This document shows positions 43,955 through 53,508 of a stretch of 64,000 nucleotides of DNA, one piece after another. The DNA is from TWA4 sp034086685 (GTDB taxonomy: Bacteria; Bacillota; Clostridia; Lachnospirales; Lachnospiraceae): the NCBI GenBank assembly GCA_034086685.1, contig JAXDZY010000124.1:1-64000 (forward strand). The letters are read 5' to 3'. Each line of letters opens with the position of its first letter. The first letter of the stretch is position 1. The translations under genes were made by a program, and so were the position numbers. Below the pieces are notes generated by a model. It ran no database searches. It saw nothing but the letters and a program-made list of their open reading frames with translations, and was not told the DNA's origin.

Positions 43955-43983
43955 ATTATAGTACGGATGACACAAATTATCAA
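43955..43983 (-). promoter_or_regulatory. typA promoter
   Basis: TTGATA (43983-43978) and a perfect TATAAT (43960-43955) are 17 bp apart on the minus strand. The leader to typA is about 75 nt. Confidence 0.8.
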
Positions 43984-44120
43984 CTGATTTAAGCGGAGTT
44001 TTTTGATTTTGTACCAGCTCATGTCCGAAACAGTAATTATTTTCAATTTTTTGGTTCTTTTATCCATACTTTTCCTGTGGTATGATGATAAAAAATCCAA
44101 TATAAAACGGAGGCTTTGAA

Positions 44121-44567
44121 ATGTTTACTCTTTTCCTGTCCGCTCTGTCGGTTTTTGTTCCCGACCAGTATCTGAAGCACAAAATACGCAGGGATAAAAA
44201 TCTTCCCCATCCCCACGGCCGCCATGTGATTCTGCGCTATTCCAGAAACAGCGGTATGTTCATGAATCTTCTGCAGAACCACCCCCGGCTGGTCTGCATT
44301 CTGACCTCTTCTGCTCTGGTTCTTCTGTCGGCTTTTTCCTTTTTTATCTGCCGGAGGGAAAGTTCCCTGCTGCTGCGGCTGGCACTGGGTCTGATGCTGG
44401 GAGGGGCCGCCAGCAATGTATACGATCATCTGACCTGCGGCTTTGTAACGGATTATATTTCCTTCAGTCAGCCTTCACGCTTCAGCCACATCGTCTACAA
44501 TCTGGCCGATTTCGCCATCTTTTTTTCTGCTGCTCTCATTGTTCTTTCTGCGGAAAGCGGCAGATAA
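44121..44567 (+). CDS. signal peptidase II-like protein
   Basis: The 148-residue membrane protein resembles LspA, the aspartic peptidase that removes signal peptides from lipoproteins. It has about four membrane segments, an early DQYLKHKI / RNSGMFMNLL pair matching the D-x-x-K and NxGAAF blocks, and both catalytic aspartates: SNVYDHL (NxxD) and YNLADFAIF (NxAD). The sequence departs from normal LspA (RYSRNSGMF, short loops), so it may be a second, specialised copy. GGAGG precedes the ATG. It converges on the subtilisin-like gene with stop codons side by side. Confidence 0.8.
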   Translation: MFTLFLSALSVFVPDQYLKHKIRRDKNLPHPHGRHVILRYSRNSGMFMNLLQNHPRLVCILTSSALVLLSAFSFFICRRESSLLLRLALGLMLGGAASNVYDHLTCGFVTDYISFSQPSRFSHIVYNLADFAIFFSAALIVLSAESGR

Positions 44568-46289
44568 TCAGGACAATCCGGCCAGAACTTCAAAAATCCG
44601 GTAAAGATTCAGTTTACCGTAGCCCCACTCGTTATTTGGATAGGACAGCGTATTCTGCCTCACTGCACCGATGGTCAGAAAAAACTTCACCGTTGTCCCG
44701 GTCATCACCGGAAGATTTCCATTGACAACACCCCAGGTCAGAATCGAGGCTGCTGCACCCGCGGTAATTGCTGCCGCACCGCTGGTTCCCGTCCTCTGCT
44801 CATATCCCGATATGCTTTGAAGTGACGGGCCGTCAATGGAAACTCCCGGAGCAGCGATGGTCGGCTGCTGTTGTCCGGTACGGGTTTTCCCTCTTCCTGA
44901 CTGTATATAAATACTGTCTGTGATATGATCATACGCACCTGCAGTGATCAGATGCTCACCCGCCGAGGGATCGGTCAGCGTTACATCCACATCAGGCTTC
45001 AGAAAAACAGTTTCCGGCCGGATCAGCCCTTGCGCAGGCAGCCACATGTGAAAACCACCTCCATAATGAAATACGCTGTAGACAAGTATCTTCCAGATTC
45101 CCGGTGCAGGACGCGAAAATTTAAGCGTCACGATCTGACTCCCTTTTCCCGATGCATCAAACCAGAAATTTACTTCCAGTACAGTTCCTTCCAGTACAAA
45201 CTGGAGCCGGCTTCCCACACCCGGTCTTGTGGTGAATTTTTCCGCTCTCTGACCGGAAGGAGAAATTACCGCCACCGTCACCAGTTCAGACAGATCCGGC
45301 CAGATTTCCAGTGTGAATCCCTGTTCATTATCCGCTACCTGCAGTTCCACCGTATCGGGTATTTCCTGAGAAGGAGCATCTCCGAAATAATGGTGAGCTC
45401 TCACTGCCTCATTTCCCGAAGCTGCCACCAGAGCCATTCTGTGTGATCTGGAAATTCTTTCCAGTATCAGCCCCAGCGGCGACCCTCCGTCATGGCCGCC
45501 CATATTACTCCCCAGTGTAAAACAGATCACCATGGGCATATCCATTTTCTGCTGCAGGTCCATAAAAAAACGCATGGCCAGCAGAATATCATTTTCCTGA
45601 AAAAGCCGGGCCTCTTCCGGCATCCGGTAGAAATCTCTCAGATATTTTTTGGCCGGCTTGAGCTTTACGACTGCAATTTCAGCCAGAGGTGCCGCCCCCT
45701 GGTATACACTTCCCCCGGTTACCACCCGGCTCCCGGCTGCCACACCCGCCACATAGGTCCCGTGTCCGTCGGTATCCTCGGAAGGAACCAGTTCCCGGGG
45801 ATTTTCAAAAGCCAGTGCCCGTTCAATATCCTCCTTCGTATATTCCGTTCCATAATCCATCCCCACAGGTGGTGTCCCTGTCTGAACTGTCTGATCCCAG
45901 ATGCTCAGAATTCTGGAGTTTCCGTTTTCATCCAGAAAAGCCGGATGCGTATAATCAATGCCTGTATCTGCAAATGCGATGATCACCCCCTGACCCTGCA
46001 GACCGAGAGCCGGCTGATCTGCCGCTCTGAGAATTCCCGCAGCATTCAGCGCTGATGTGGATAGAGGGATATAAAGAGACGGAATATTCTGATAAAAATA
46101 AGCATCTGATCCCAGAGGAGGCGCTGTATTCCGATCCAGATAAACAATCTTCACATCCCGGTCCGCCGACTGCGAACAAAAACCGGAGATCCGGTCATCA
46201 GTAACCCCTGGCGACCAGTATTCTCCGGTAATGATATCCATGTATTCTTCTGAAAGAATTTTTTCTCTGCATTCTTCGGAAAAAGCCAT
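44568..46289 (-). CDS. subtilisin-family serine protease (S8), Csp-like
   Basis: The 573-residue protease has the full triad: Asp108 (FADTGIDYTHP), His176 (DGHGTYVAG) and Ser503 (GTSGAAAI). A large insert (about 290-440, a jelly-roll-like domain) splits the His and Ser regions, the layout of clostridial Csp germination proteases. The first 90 residues look like a prodomain, and there is no export signal, as in Csp proteins. A role in spore germination is possible but rests only on family resemblance. Confidence 0.85.
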   Translation of the reverse strand: MAFSEECREKILSEEYMDIITGEYWSPGVTDDRISGFCSQSADRDVKIVYLDRNTAPPLGSDAYFYQNIPSLYIPLSTSALNAAGILRAADQPALGLQGQGVIIAFADTGIDYTHPAFLDENGNSRILSIWDQTVQTGTPPVGMDYGTEYTKEDIERALAFENPRELVPSEDTDGHGTYVAGVAAGSRVVTGGSVYQGAAPLAEIAVVKLKPAKKYLRDFYRMPEEARLFQENDILLAMRFFMDLQQKMDMPMVICFTLGSNMGGHDGGSPLGLILERISRSHRMALVAASGNEAVRAHHYFGDAPSQEIPDTVELQVADNEQGFTLEIWPDLSELVTVAVISPSGQRAEKFTTRPGVGSRLQFVLEGTVLEVNFWFDASGKGSQIVTLKFSRPAPGIWKILVYSVFHYGGGFHMWLPAQGLIRPETVFLKPDVDVTLTDPSAGEHLITAGAYDHITDSIYIQSGRGKTRTGQQQPTIAAPGVSIDGPSLQSISGYEQRTGTSGAAAITAGAAASILTWGVVNGNLPVMTGTTVKFFLTIGAVRQNTLSYPNNEWGYGKLNLYRIFEVLAGLS

Positions 46290-46360
46290 TTCAGACCCCG
46301 AAAAGTTTTTCCGTATATAATATGAACTCCGCCGCTGTATTATGAATGCATGCCCGCTTT

Positions 46361-47887
46361 TTATACTCCTCTCAGTGCAATAACAGGGCCGCCTTTATTC
46401 TCCAGATAATCAGCCGTAATCGTTACCTGGCCGATGTTTGGATCCTTGGGAATCTCATACATAATATCCTGCATAAATTCCTCAAGAACGGCACGCAAAG
46501 CTCTGGCGCCTGTCTTCTTTTCAAGAGCGCGCCGCGCAATAACCCGCAATGCATCCTCTTCAAAGACCAGCTTCACCTCATCCATGGCAAAAAGCTTCTT
46601 ATACTGCTTTACGATGGCATTTTTCGGTTCAGTAAGAATCCTTATCAGGAATTCCTCTGACAGAGAATCCAGTGTCACAATGACCGGCAGACGGCCCAGA
46701 AACTCCGGAATCATGCCGAATGCCCGCAGATCATCGATTGTAACCTGAGAAAGCACCTCTCCCTCTGTTTTGGATTCCGCATCGTACAGCTCCGCACCGA
46801 AACCGATGGAATTGTTCTTCGTCAGACGTTCCTTGATGATGCGTTCCAGCTCGGGAAATGCTCCTCCGCAGATAAACAGAATATTGTCCGTATCCACAGT
46901 GGTGGTGGGAACCATCATATTCTTGCTGCTTCCACCGATGGGAACTTCAACCTTGCTGCCCTCCAGCATCTTAAGAAGCTCCTGCTGCACGGATTCCCCG
47001 CTGACATCACGGCTGTTGGTATTCTTCTTTTTTGCAATTTTATCAATTTCATCGATAAATACGATTCCATGCTCCGCTTTATCCACATCATTATCCGCAG
47101 CTGCCAGAAGCTTGGAAATTACACTTTCAATATCATCTCCGATATAACCGGCTTCTGTCAGGGAGGTGGCATCCGCAATGGCCAGCGGCACATCCAGAAG
47201 CTTTGCCAGAGTTTTAACCAGATAGGTTTTACCGCTTCCTGTAGGTCCGAGCATCAGAAGATTGGACTTTTCAATCTCAACACCATCAGAATTATCCGCA
47301 AAAACCCGTTTGTAATGATTGTATACAGCCACTGAAATAGCTTTTTTGGCTTTTTCCTGACCTACCACATACTCATCAAGCTGCTGCTTGATCTGATGAG
47401 GCGCAGGAATGGAACGGATATCAAATTCCGCTCTCTCCTTTGCCTTCTCCTCTTCGGATTTTTTCTTTACCTTATAACGTCCCTGTTCCTGCATGGGATT
47501 CATAAACATCATGCTGATATTGGGACCCCTGTTCTTTTTATCTCCGGATTTCTTTGCATCCTTTTTTTCTTCACTGTCATCGCCTGTGCCATGGTCTGTC
47601 CCGCTGCTTTTTTTAGCCGCATTATCATAAATCGGCATCATCATGCCCGATATATCCATCAGATCCGAATACTGCAGTCCGCTGTTCTGAAAAGAATCAA
47701 ATGCATTCTGCATACAATGTGAACAAACACAGAGATTGCCGGGAAGATGAATCAGCTTTCCTGTCTGGCTTTCCGGTCTTCTGCACATAAAGCAGAATTC
47801 TTCATATCCATCATCCTGCGGATGATTCTGATTATCTCTGGTTTCTTCCGCATCCCTTAAAATATCATCGTTATGTTCATTACTCAT
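46361..47887 (-). CDS. clpX: ClpX-type protease ATPase with extended N-terminal linker
   Basis: The 508-residue protein has the ClpX zinc domain (Cys32, Cys35, Cys55, Cys58), AAA module with GPTGSGKTYLVKTLAKLLDVP, Walker B VFIDEIDKI and the ClpP-docking IGF loop (SIGFGA), so it should unfold proteins for ClpP. Unlike ordinary ClpX (about 420 residues) it has roughly 95 extra residues, Lys/Glu-rich, between the zinc domain and the AAA module. clpP and tig are not adjacent, so this may be a second ClpX. The ATG at 47887 has GGAG 8 nt upstream; the longer frame covers the htrA terminator. Confidence 0.88.
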   Translation of the reverse strand: MSNEHNDDILRDAEETRDNQNHPQDDGYEEFCFMCRRPESQTGKLIHLPGNLCVCSHCMQNAFDSFQNSGLQYSDLMDISGMMMPIYDNAAKKSSGTDHGTGDDSEEKKDAKKSGDKKNRGPNISMMFMNPMQEQGRYKVKKKSEEEKAKERAEFDIRSIPAPHQIKQQLDEYVVGQEKAKKAISVAVYNHYKRVFADNSDGVEIEKSNLLMLGPTGSGKTYLVKTLAKLLDVPLAIADATSLTEAGYIGDDIESVISKLLAAADNDVDKAEHGIVFIDEIDKIAKKKNTNSRDVSGESVQQELLKMLEGSKVEVPIGGSSKNMMVPTTTVDTDNILFICGGAFPELERIIKERLTKNNSIGFGAELYDAESKTEGEVLSQVTIDDLRAFGMIPEFLGRLPVIVTLDSLSEEFLIRILTEPKNAIVKQYKKLFAMDEVKLVFEEDALRVIARRALEKKTGARALRAVLEEFMQDIMYEIPKDPNIGQVTITADYLENKGGPVIALRGV

Positions 47888-47938
47888 CTCGTCAACTCCA
47901 TTATCTATTCTGCTGCAAAAATTCATTAAATAAAGAAG

Positions 47939-47964
47939 CTCCCGGTGAAAACTCTCACCGGGAG
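47939..47964 (-). terminator. htrA terminator
   Basis: A perfect 10-bp stem (CTCCCGGTGA with its complement, 6-nt loop) lies about 52 nt past the htrA stop and is followed on the minus strand by CTTCTTTATTT. It lies just ahead of the clpX start. Confidence 0.75.
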
Positions 47965-48015
47965 TTGCACATATTCGTATTATAGCTGATTCACTGCTAT
48001 CAGACAAGCTGTTTC

Positions 48016-49575
48016 TTACTGATTTACCTGTTTTGCCAGAGTAACCTCAATTTCCATGGACTTATATTCGGTTCCGTCAGCACGTGAAACAGTCAGTGTA
48101 ACCTTGTCACCGACAGAATAGTATTTCAATTCCTCCACCAGATCTTCTTTCGTAGTTATTTTGGTACCATTCAGTTTTGTAATGATATCCCTTGCCTGAA
48201 GATCTGATTTGGAAGCTGCACCGCCTTCCAGAATAGAGTATACGTAAGCTCCCTGAGGCATATTATAGGTCTGAGCAGATGTAGAATCCACAGATGCACA
48301 TTCAATACCCAGATAACCTCTCTGATTCTCGCTCACCTGTACCTTGGTAGTCTGATTCATCAGATCATCTATAATATCATATACAGCGGAAATGGGAATG
48401 GCAAATCCCATACCTTCCACATCTGTATCACTGTATTTTGCAGAGTTGATACCGATGATCTCACCTTTTGTATTGACCAGAGCACCACCGCTGTTACCCG
48501 GATTAATGGCTGCATCTGTCTGCAGCAGTTTTCTGCTGGTTCCGTCAGAAGTCTGAACTTCACGATTGATGGCACTGATATAACCTACTGTAATTGACTG
48601 ACCATATCCAAGAGCATTACCGATGGCAATTACTCCCTGACCAACTTTGCAGTCATCGGAAGTGTCCATGGTCGCAATTGCAATGGAATTCTTTGTCTCA
48701 TCCTTCAGATCGGAAAGAGCTACTGCAACAACCGCCAGATCATTATCGGAATCGGTACCTTTTACAGAAGCTTTGGCAGTTGCATCATCATTAAATGTAA
48801 TTGTAAGCGAATCGGCATCTTCGATAACGTGATAATTGGTCACGATCAGAAGTTCGGAATCATTCTGACCGATAATGATACCGGAACCGCTTCCTGCCTC
48901 AACTTCCTGCTGATTGCTTTCCCCTGATTGTTCACCGGAACCGGAGCCATAACCAAACCAGAACGGCCAGCCGCCATTGCGGTAATTTTCATAAATCTGT
49001 GAATTGGTAATCGATACGACAGAAGGTAGAACCTTTTCCACAATACCGGAGACATCCCCCAGAACCACATTTCCTCCGGATGAACTGTCTGAAGATGACG
49101 TATTGGATGATTCCGCAATCTTAATTGCTGCTCCCTGTGTCTCCGATCCGGAATCAGCAATTACCCCTGCTTTCTGTGCCGCATACTGTACACCGACCAT
49201 GGCAGAACCTGCTACACCGCCAAACAGTACTGCTGACAACGCAATCGCCGCTGCTTTGCGAAGCAGACCGCCTTTCTTTCCGGACTTTTTATCTTTCGGC
49301 TTTTTGTTACCACTGCTTCCGGTTGTACCATTGCCGCTGTTACTGCCTGCACCGTATGATGTACCGGAAGTTCCGTAAGAACTGCTTCCCGATGTATTAC
49401 TTTCCGAAGAATAATAGCTTCCATAACTGTAGCTGTTTCCATTGTCGGCTCTTCCTGTATCGCTGCTGCCTGCATAACCGGTGTTTTCTGTATAACTTCC
49501 GCTGCCTGTACAGCCGTTTTCCGTATTGTTATTGCCTGTATAGGAATTATCTGTATATTCATTATTTTCGCTCAT
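48016..49575 (-). CDS. HtrA/DegP-type serine protease
   Basis: The 519-residue protein has a cytoplasmic low-complexity N-terminus (1-90, made largely of Ser, Gly, Tyr, Asn and Thr), a Lys-rich stretch, one membrane segment (about 108-130), a trypsin-like domain with His249, Asp279 and Ser362 (NPGNSGGALV) and one PDZ domain (about 415-515). It is a membrane-anchored envelope quality-control protease of the Firmicute HtrA group. AGGAGG precedes the ATG. It is not followed by a two-component system. Confidence 0.92.
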   Translation of the reverse strand: MSENNEYTDNSYTGNNNTENGCTGSGSYTENTGYAGSSDTGRADNGNSYSYGSYYSSESNTSGSSSYGTSGTSYGAGSNSGNGTTGSSGNKKPKDKKSGKKGGLLRKAAAIALSAVLFGGVAGSAMVGVQYAAQKAGVIADSGSETQGAAIKIAESSNTSSSDSSSGGNVVLGDVSGIVEKVLPSVVSITNSQIYENYRNGGWPFWFGYGSGSGEQSGESNQQEVEAGSGSGIIIGQNDSELLIVTNYHVIEDADSLTITFNDDATAKASVKGTDSDNDLAVVAVALSDLKDETKNSIAIATMDTSDDCKVGQGVIAIGNALGYGQSITVGYISAINREVQTSDGTSRKLLQTDAAINPGNSGGALVNTKGEIIGINSAKYSDTDVEGMGFAIPISAVYDIIDDLMNQTTKVQVSENQRGYLGIECASVDSTSAQTYNMPQGAYVYSILEGGAASKSDLQARDIITKLNGTKITTKEDLVEELKYYSVGDKVTLTVSRADGTEYKSMEIEVTLAKQVNQ

Positions 49576-49800
49576 GTCCTCTGCCTCCTAAGTGAAATAA
49601 ATTACTGATTATCATATCAATAAAGAAACAGATCCCGGCATTTCTGCCGTTCTTTTTCTTCATGCCTATATACTACCAGCCTTTTGTGATGGAATTGTGT
49701 TTTTTTCTTTAAGAGAATTTGTTTTTTGAACAATAATAAAGCAAATACAGAACACATGATAATTAACGGCAGGAATAGATACACCTCCTCCGGAGAATAC

Positions 49801-49842
49801 AAAAAATCAGCGCCTGCAGCAGAATTTTTCCGCAGCAGGCGC
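49801..49842 (-). terminator. terminator after the 69-residue gene
   Basis: GCGCCTGC (49810-49817) and GCAGGCGC (49835-49842) form an 8-bp outer stem with more pairs inside; the minus strand then reads TGATTTTTT. It sits 10 nt beyond the stop codon of the small gene. Confidence 0.75.
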
Positions 49843-49851
49843 ATGCCGTCT

Positions 49852-50061
49852 TTATACATAAACCAGAATCCGGTTTCCATCCCTGTAAGCCAGCTCCCAT
49901 TGATCAAACTCCCTCTGCCGCTCTCTGCAGCCTGTGATCTTTTCTCCGGGGATACTGTCTCCCAGATTGATTTCTTCTATATTACTGTCCGATGCCAGTT
50001 CATGCAGCAGCTCCACTGATACTACCTTTCCATTCAGTTTCAGTTTTTCTCTGTCACTCAT
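49852..50061 (-). CDS. small conserved-looking protein of unknown function
   Basis: The 69-residue acidic protein (starts MSDREKLKLNGKVVSVELLH, ends RDGNRILVYV) is not recognised. GGGGAG lies 6 nt before the ATG, and a strong terminator follows the stop, which supports a real gene. No membrane segment or metal motif is seen. Confidence 0.65.
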   Translation of the reverse strand: MSDREKLKLNGKVVSVELLHELASDSNIEEINLGDSIPGEKITGCRERQREFDQWELAYRDGNRILVYV

Positions 50062-50247
50062 AGAATCTCCCCTCTCTGATATTCCTTTTCAGCTTTGTCC
50101 ACCAGCTTCATCTGAAGAAACGAAAAAAGATGATGTAATTTACAAACTTTCAATATGTTTTTGTACTTTTATCAAAGTCTATGCCGGAATCAGGGGGATT
50201 TATTCATTTTTCTGCCGGCAGTTCAGATTTTAAGGCGAATATTCTTC
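50062..50247. other. gap after the cobalamin cluster
   Basis: No gene is seen. The palindrome CTGCCGGCAG (about 50211-50220) lies near 30 nt beyond the cbiC stop; a matching CCGGC stands about 30 nt further. No clear terminator with a U-run was found. Confidence 0.35.
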
Positions 50248-50889
50248 CTAATCTCTTCTGTCATCAATTTTATACAGCAGTGCATTCACAATACATGCGG
50301 CAATATTGCTGCCACCTTTTCTTCCTGCTGCTACAATATAAGGTGTCTCTTCCAGGGACATGATCAGCTCCTTGGACTGTACCACGTTGACAAATCCCAC
50401 CGGTACACCAATGATCAGCTCCGGTTTCAGTTTTCCTTCCTGAACCAGCTCATAGATGCGGACCAGGGCAGTAGGTGCATTTCCTATGGCAAAAATCACC
50501 GGTTTTTCCAGCTTTGCTGCCTTGTCGATGCAGGCGGTTGCACGGGTAGTGCCGCCTGCTTTTGCCTGTTCAGCCACATCCTCATCAGACATGAAGCACA
50601 GTACTTCCCCTCCGTAACGGGCCAGTGCACGTTTATTGATTCCCGATTTTGCCATCTGGGTATCCGTTACGATAACTGCACCCTTTTTAATGGCATCCAT
50701 GGCCTTCTGAACCACATTTTCCGAGAATTTCAGATTGTCCGCATAATCAAAATCCGCGCTGGTGTGAATACACCGTTTGATGATCAGTTCCTGTTCGGGA
50801 TCCAGTTCCCGTCCCAGCTCCTGTCCGATAATCTCAAAACTTCTTTTTTCAATCTCTCTGGGGAGTACATTTTCAAGCTGTACTGTCAT
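50248..50889 (-). CDS. cbiC: cobalt-precorrin-8 methylmutase
   Basis: CbiC moves a methyl group from C11 to C12, giving cobyrinic acid. The 213 residues hold the family blocks IKRCIHTSADFDY (the catalytic histidine region), GAVIVTDTQMAKSGIN and AIGNAPTALVRI. It starts 2 nt after cbiP and is the last gene of the cluster in the window. Confidence 0.93.
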   Translation of the reverse strand: MTVQLENVLPREIEKRSFEIIGQELGRELDPEQELIIKRCIHTSADFDYADNLKFSENVVQKAMDAIKKGAVIVTDTQMAKSGINKRALARYGGEVLCFMSDEDVAEQAKAGGTTRATACIDKAAKLEKPVIFAIGNAPTALVRIYELVQEGKLKPELIIGVPVGFVNVVQSKELIMSLEETPYIVAAGRKGGSNIAACIVNALLYKIDDRRD

Positions 50890-50891
50890 AA

Positions 50892-52421
50892 TCAGATTCC
50901 CTCCTCCATAATCTCATAAATTCGTTTAATATCCAGATGTTCCCGCAGGGCATCTGCAAGAATATCATACTGTGTTTCTTTAAATTCCTGATAATCCACA
51001 CCGGAAATATGTTCCGTATCAAGACCTTTCGATGCGGCAATGGCTTTTACGATTTCCCGGGCAACACCTTCTTTATCAAAACAGCTGTGTACGTAGGTTC
51101 CGTAGATATTGCCGCTCTGGACTCCGTCTGTCTTTGTCCCGCCGGTCTGCCCTTCTTCTCCTGCAAAGTTGGAGATCCGGGTCAGAATACGGGCATCGGC
51201 ACCTTCTCTCAGCGTACTTACACCCATATGGATCTCATATCCTTCCAGATGGACACCGGAAAGCCCCTGCAGAGCACCACCGACATTTTCAAATGTCCCT
51301 TTCACACGGGTTCTTGTCTTCTGTCCCACAAACACCGTGTCCATGGGAAGAAGCCCCATTCCCTTGATTTCACCGCCGGCTTCCACACCCTCAGGATCGG
51401 AAAGAGTCTCTCCCAGCATCTGGTAACCGCCGCAGACACCATATATGATCTTTCCTGCTGCTGCCGCCTTGCATATGGCTGCTTCCAGTCCATTCTGACG
51501 CATCCACAGCAGATCCTCCATGGTATTTTTCGTTCCCGGAATAATAATCATGTCCGGGTTTTTCAATTCATTTACATTGTGAACATAACGAAGAGATACC
51601 CCGTCAATGCTTTCAAAGGGATTAAAATCGGTAAAATTGGAAATTCTCGGAATTCTGATTACGGCAATATCGATCATGCCCACTTCCTGGTTTCCATTGA
51701 ATCTCTCTGTGAGGCTGTCTTCATCCTCCACTTCAATATTCAGATAGGGAGCGACACCCACCACATCGATACCCGTAATCTCCTCCAGCATTTTCACGCC
51801 GGGATCCAGAATTGTCTTGTCACCGCGGAACTTATTGATGATCAGCCCCTTTACCATGGCTTTTTCATCTTCCTCCAGCAGCATGATGGTGCCCGCCAGC
51901 TGGGCAAATACACCTCCCCGGTCAATATCACCCACCAGCAGAACCGGTGCTTTGGCCATCTTCGCCATGCCCATATTGACAATATCTTCATCCTTCAGAT
52001 TGATTTCCGCCGGACTTCCGGCCCCTTCAATAACAATGATATCATTCTCCTCAGCCAGTTTATTGAAAGCATACATGACATCCTTTTTCAGGTTATGCTT
52101 ATACGCAAAATACTCTCTGGCTGACATATTTCCCAGTACTTCGCCGTTGACGATCACCTGTGAACCGGTGTCATTGGTGGGTTTTAAAAGAATCGGATTC
52201 ATCAGGACAGAGGGTCTGATGCCTGCTGCTTCCGCCTGCATGACCTGGGCACGCCCCATTTCCAGTCCTTCTTCCGTAATAAAGGAGTTCAGCGCCATAT
52301 TCTGTGATTTAAATGGTGCCACCCTGTAGCCATCCTGTCTGAAAATGCGGCAAAGCCCCGCCGCCAGCAGACTTTTTCCCGCATTGGACATGGTTCCCTG
52401 AACCATAATAACTTTAGCCAT
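50892..52421 (-). CDS. cbiP: cobyric acid synthase
   Basis: The 509-residue enzyme amidates four side chains of adenosyl-cobyrinic acid a,c-diamide with glutamine and ATP. The N-terminal dethiobiotin-synthetase-like ATPase shows MVQGTMSNAGKSLLAAGL; the C-terminal class-I glutamine amidotransferase has the nucleophile in YGVCGGYQMLG and histidine in GTYVHSCFD. Length is standard. Its start overlaps cobD by 8 nt. Confidence 0.95.
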   Translation of the reverse strand: MAKVIMVQGTMSNAGKSLLAAGLCRIFRQDGYRVAPFKSQNMALNSFITEEGLEMGRAQVMQAEAAGIRPSVLMNPILLKPTNDTGSQVIVNGEVLGNMSAREYFAYKHNLKKDVMYAFNKLAEENDIIVIEGAGSPAEINLKDEDIVNMGMAKMAKAPVLLVGDIDRGGVFAQLAGTIMLLEEDEKAMVKGLIINKFRGDKTILDPGVKMLEEITGIDVVGVAPYLNIEVEDEDSLTERFNGNQEVGMIDIAVIRIPRISNFTDFNPFESIDGVSLRYVHNVNELKNPDMIIIPGTKNTMEDLLWMRQNGLEAAICKAAAAGKIIYGVCGGYQMLGETLSDPEGVEAGGEIKGMGLLPMDTVFVGQKTRTRVKGTFENVGGALQGLSGVHLEGYEIHMGVSTLREGADARILTRISNFAGEEGQTGGTKTDGVQSGNIYGTYVHSCFDKEGVAREIVKAIAASKGLDTEHISGVDYQEFKETQYDILADALREHLDIKRIYEIMEEGI

Positions 52422-53451
52422 TTACAATTTCCTCCAACACTCTGACCAGCTCCAGATTCTCCTGATGCTTCTTGACACAGATCCGGAAATATCCGGGAGC
52501 CAGGCCGATATAGTTACTGCAGTCGCGGATGAGAATGCCCCTTTCCCCACAGGCCTGTTTCAGATCGGGCGCTGCCTTAAAAAATATATAATTTGCCTGA
52601 GAATCGAATACCCTGAAGCCAAGCCGCTTAAGTTCCGATTTCAGGAAAATACTTTCTTTCCTCAAAAGCTTCATGCTTTCTGCCACATATTCTGTTTCTT
52701 TCAGGGCCGCTACACCGGCAAACTGTGCCGGAATAGATACCGCCCAGGGCTGATTGCATTCCGCCATTTTTTTCATAAAAGTTTCACTGGCACATAAACC
52801 ATATCCCAGCCGGAGCCCGGCCATGGCATAGGTTTTTGTAAATGCTTTCAGAATCATGAGATTTTTATGATTCTCCAGTTCCCCAAGAAGACTGTAAGCC
52901 CCGGGATTTTCCAGAAATTCATTAAAACATTCATCTACCACCAGAAAGATGTCGTTTTTTTCGCATTGCTCCAGAATTGCAAGCAAATCCTTTTTTTCCA
53001 CCGCATATCCGGTGGGATTATTGGGATTACACAGAAATGCCATGTCCACATCCGGAGTCAGGGCATTCAGAAATCCCTTATCGATTCGAAAATCATTTTC
53101 TTCCTTTAATATGTAATATGTCATACAGGCATCAACCACTCTGGCCGCCTGTTCATATTCCGCAAACGTAGGTGCCGGCACCAGTACCTTTTCAGGTTTT
53201 CGGGCAAGCATGGCAGAGAAAATCACATCCGCCGCACCATTGCCAAATACAATCTGATTCTCTTTCACATTTAAAAAAGATGCCAGTGCAGTCCGCAGTT
53301 CTCTGCAGTTTACATCCGGATACTGTGCCGATAAAGCGGCTCCTTTTGCCGCTGCCTCAATCACAGAAGGCGGTGTTCCCATACAATTTACATTAACGGA
53401 ATAATCCAGCCTGTAATGACGCTCATATATTTCTCCGCCATGATTATGCAT
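52414..53451 (-). CDS. cobD: L-threonine-O-3-phosphate decarboxylase
   Basis: This class-I/II PLP enzyme (345 residues) makes aminopropanol phosphate, the arm that links corrin ring and nucleotide. It opens MHNHGGEIYERHYRLDYSVN, the HGGN-like CobD start, and the PLP lysine is in LKAFTKTYAMAGLRLGYG. NPNNPTGYAVE is the conserved aspartate/asparagine region. Histidinol-phosphate aminotransferase is the close relative; position between cbiB and cbiP settles the call. Confidence 0.9.
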   Translation of the reverse strand: MHNHGGEIYERHYRLDYSVNVNCMGTPPSVIEAAAKGAALSAQYPDVNCRELRTALASFLNVKENQIVFGNGAADVIFSAMLARKPEKVLVPAPTFAEYEQAARVVDACMTYYILKEENDFRIDKGFLNALTPDVDMAFLCNPNNPTGYAVEKKDLLAILEQCEKNDIFLVVDECFNEFLENPGAYSLLGELENHKNLMILKAFTKTYAMAGLRLGYGLCASETFMKKMAECNQPWAVSIPAQFAGVAALKETEYVAESMKLLRKESIFLKSELKRLGFRVFDSQANYIFFKAAPDLKQACGERGILIRDCSNYIGLAPGYFRICVKKHQENLELVRVLEEIVNG

Positions 53452-53508
53452 CGTTTTTCTTTGCCGGTCATCAGACCGGCGCTCCTTTTCCTATTTTATA
53501 AAAAAGCT

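Noticed and set aside
49617..49907. 96-codon minus-strand frame with a hydrophobic segment
   Set aside because: It overlaps the better-supported 69-residue gene, crosses that gene's terminator and has no good ribosome site.
50062..50247. Cobalamin riboswitch
   Set aside because: This is the downstream end of the cluster. The riboswitch, if present, would lie upstream of cbiF beyond the window.
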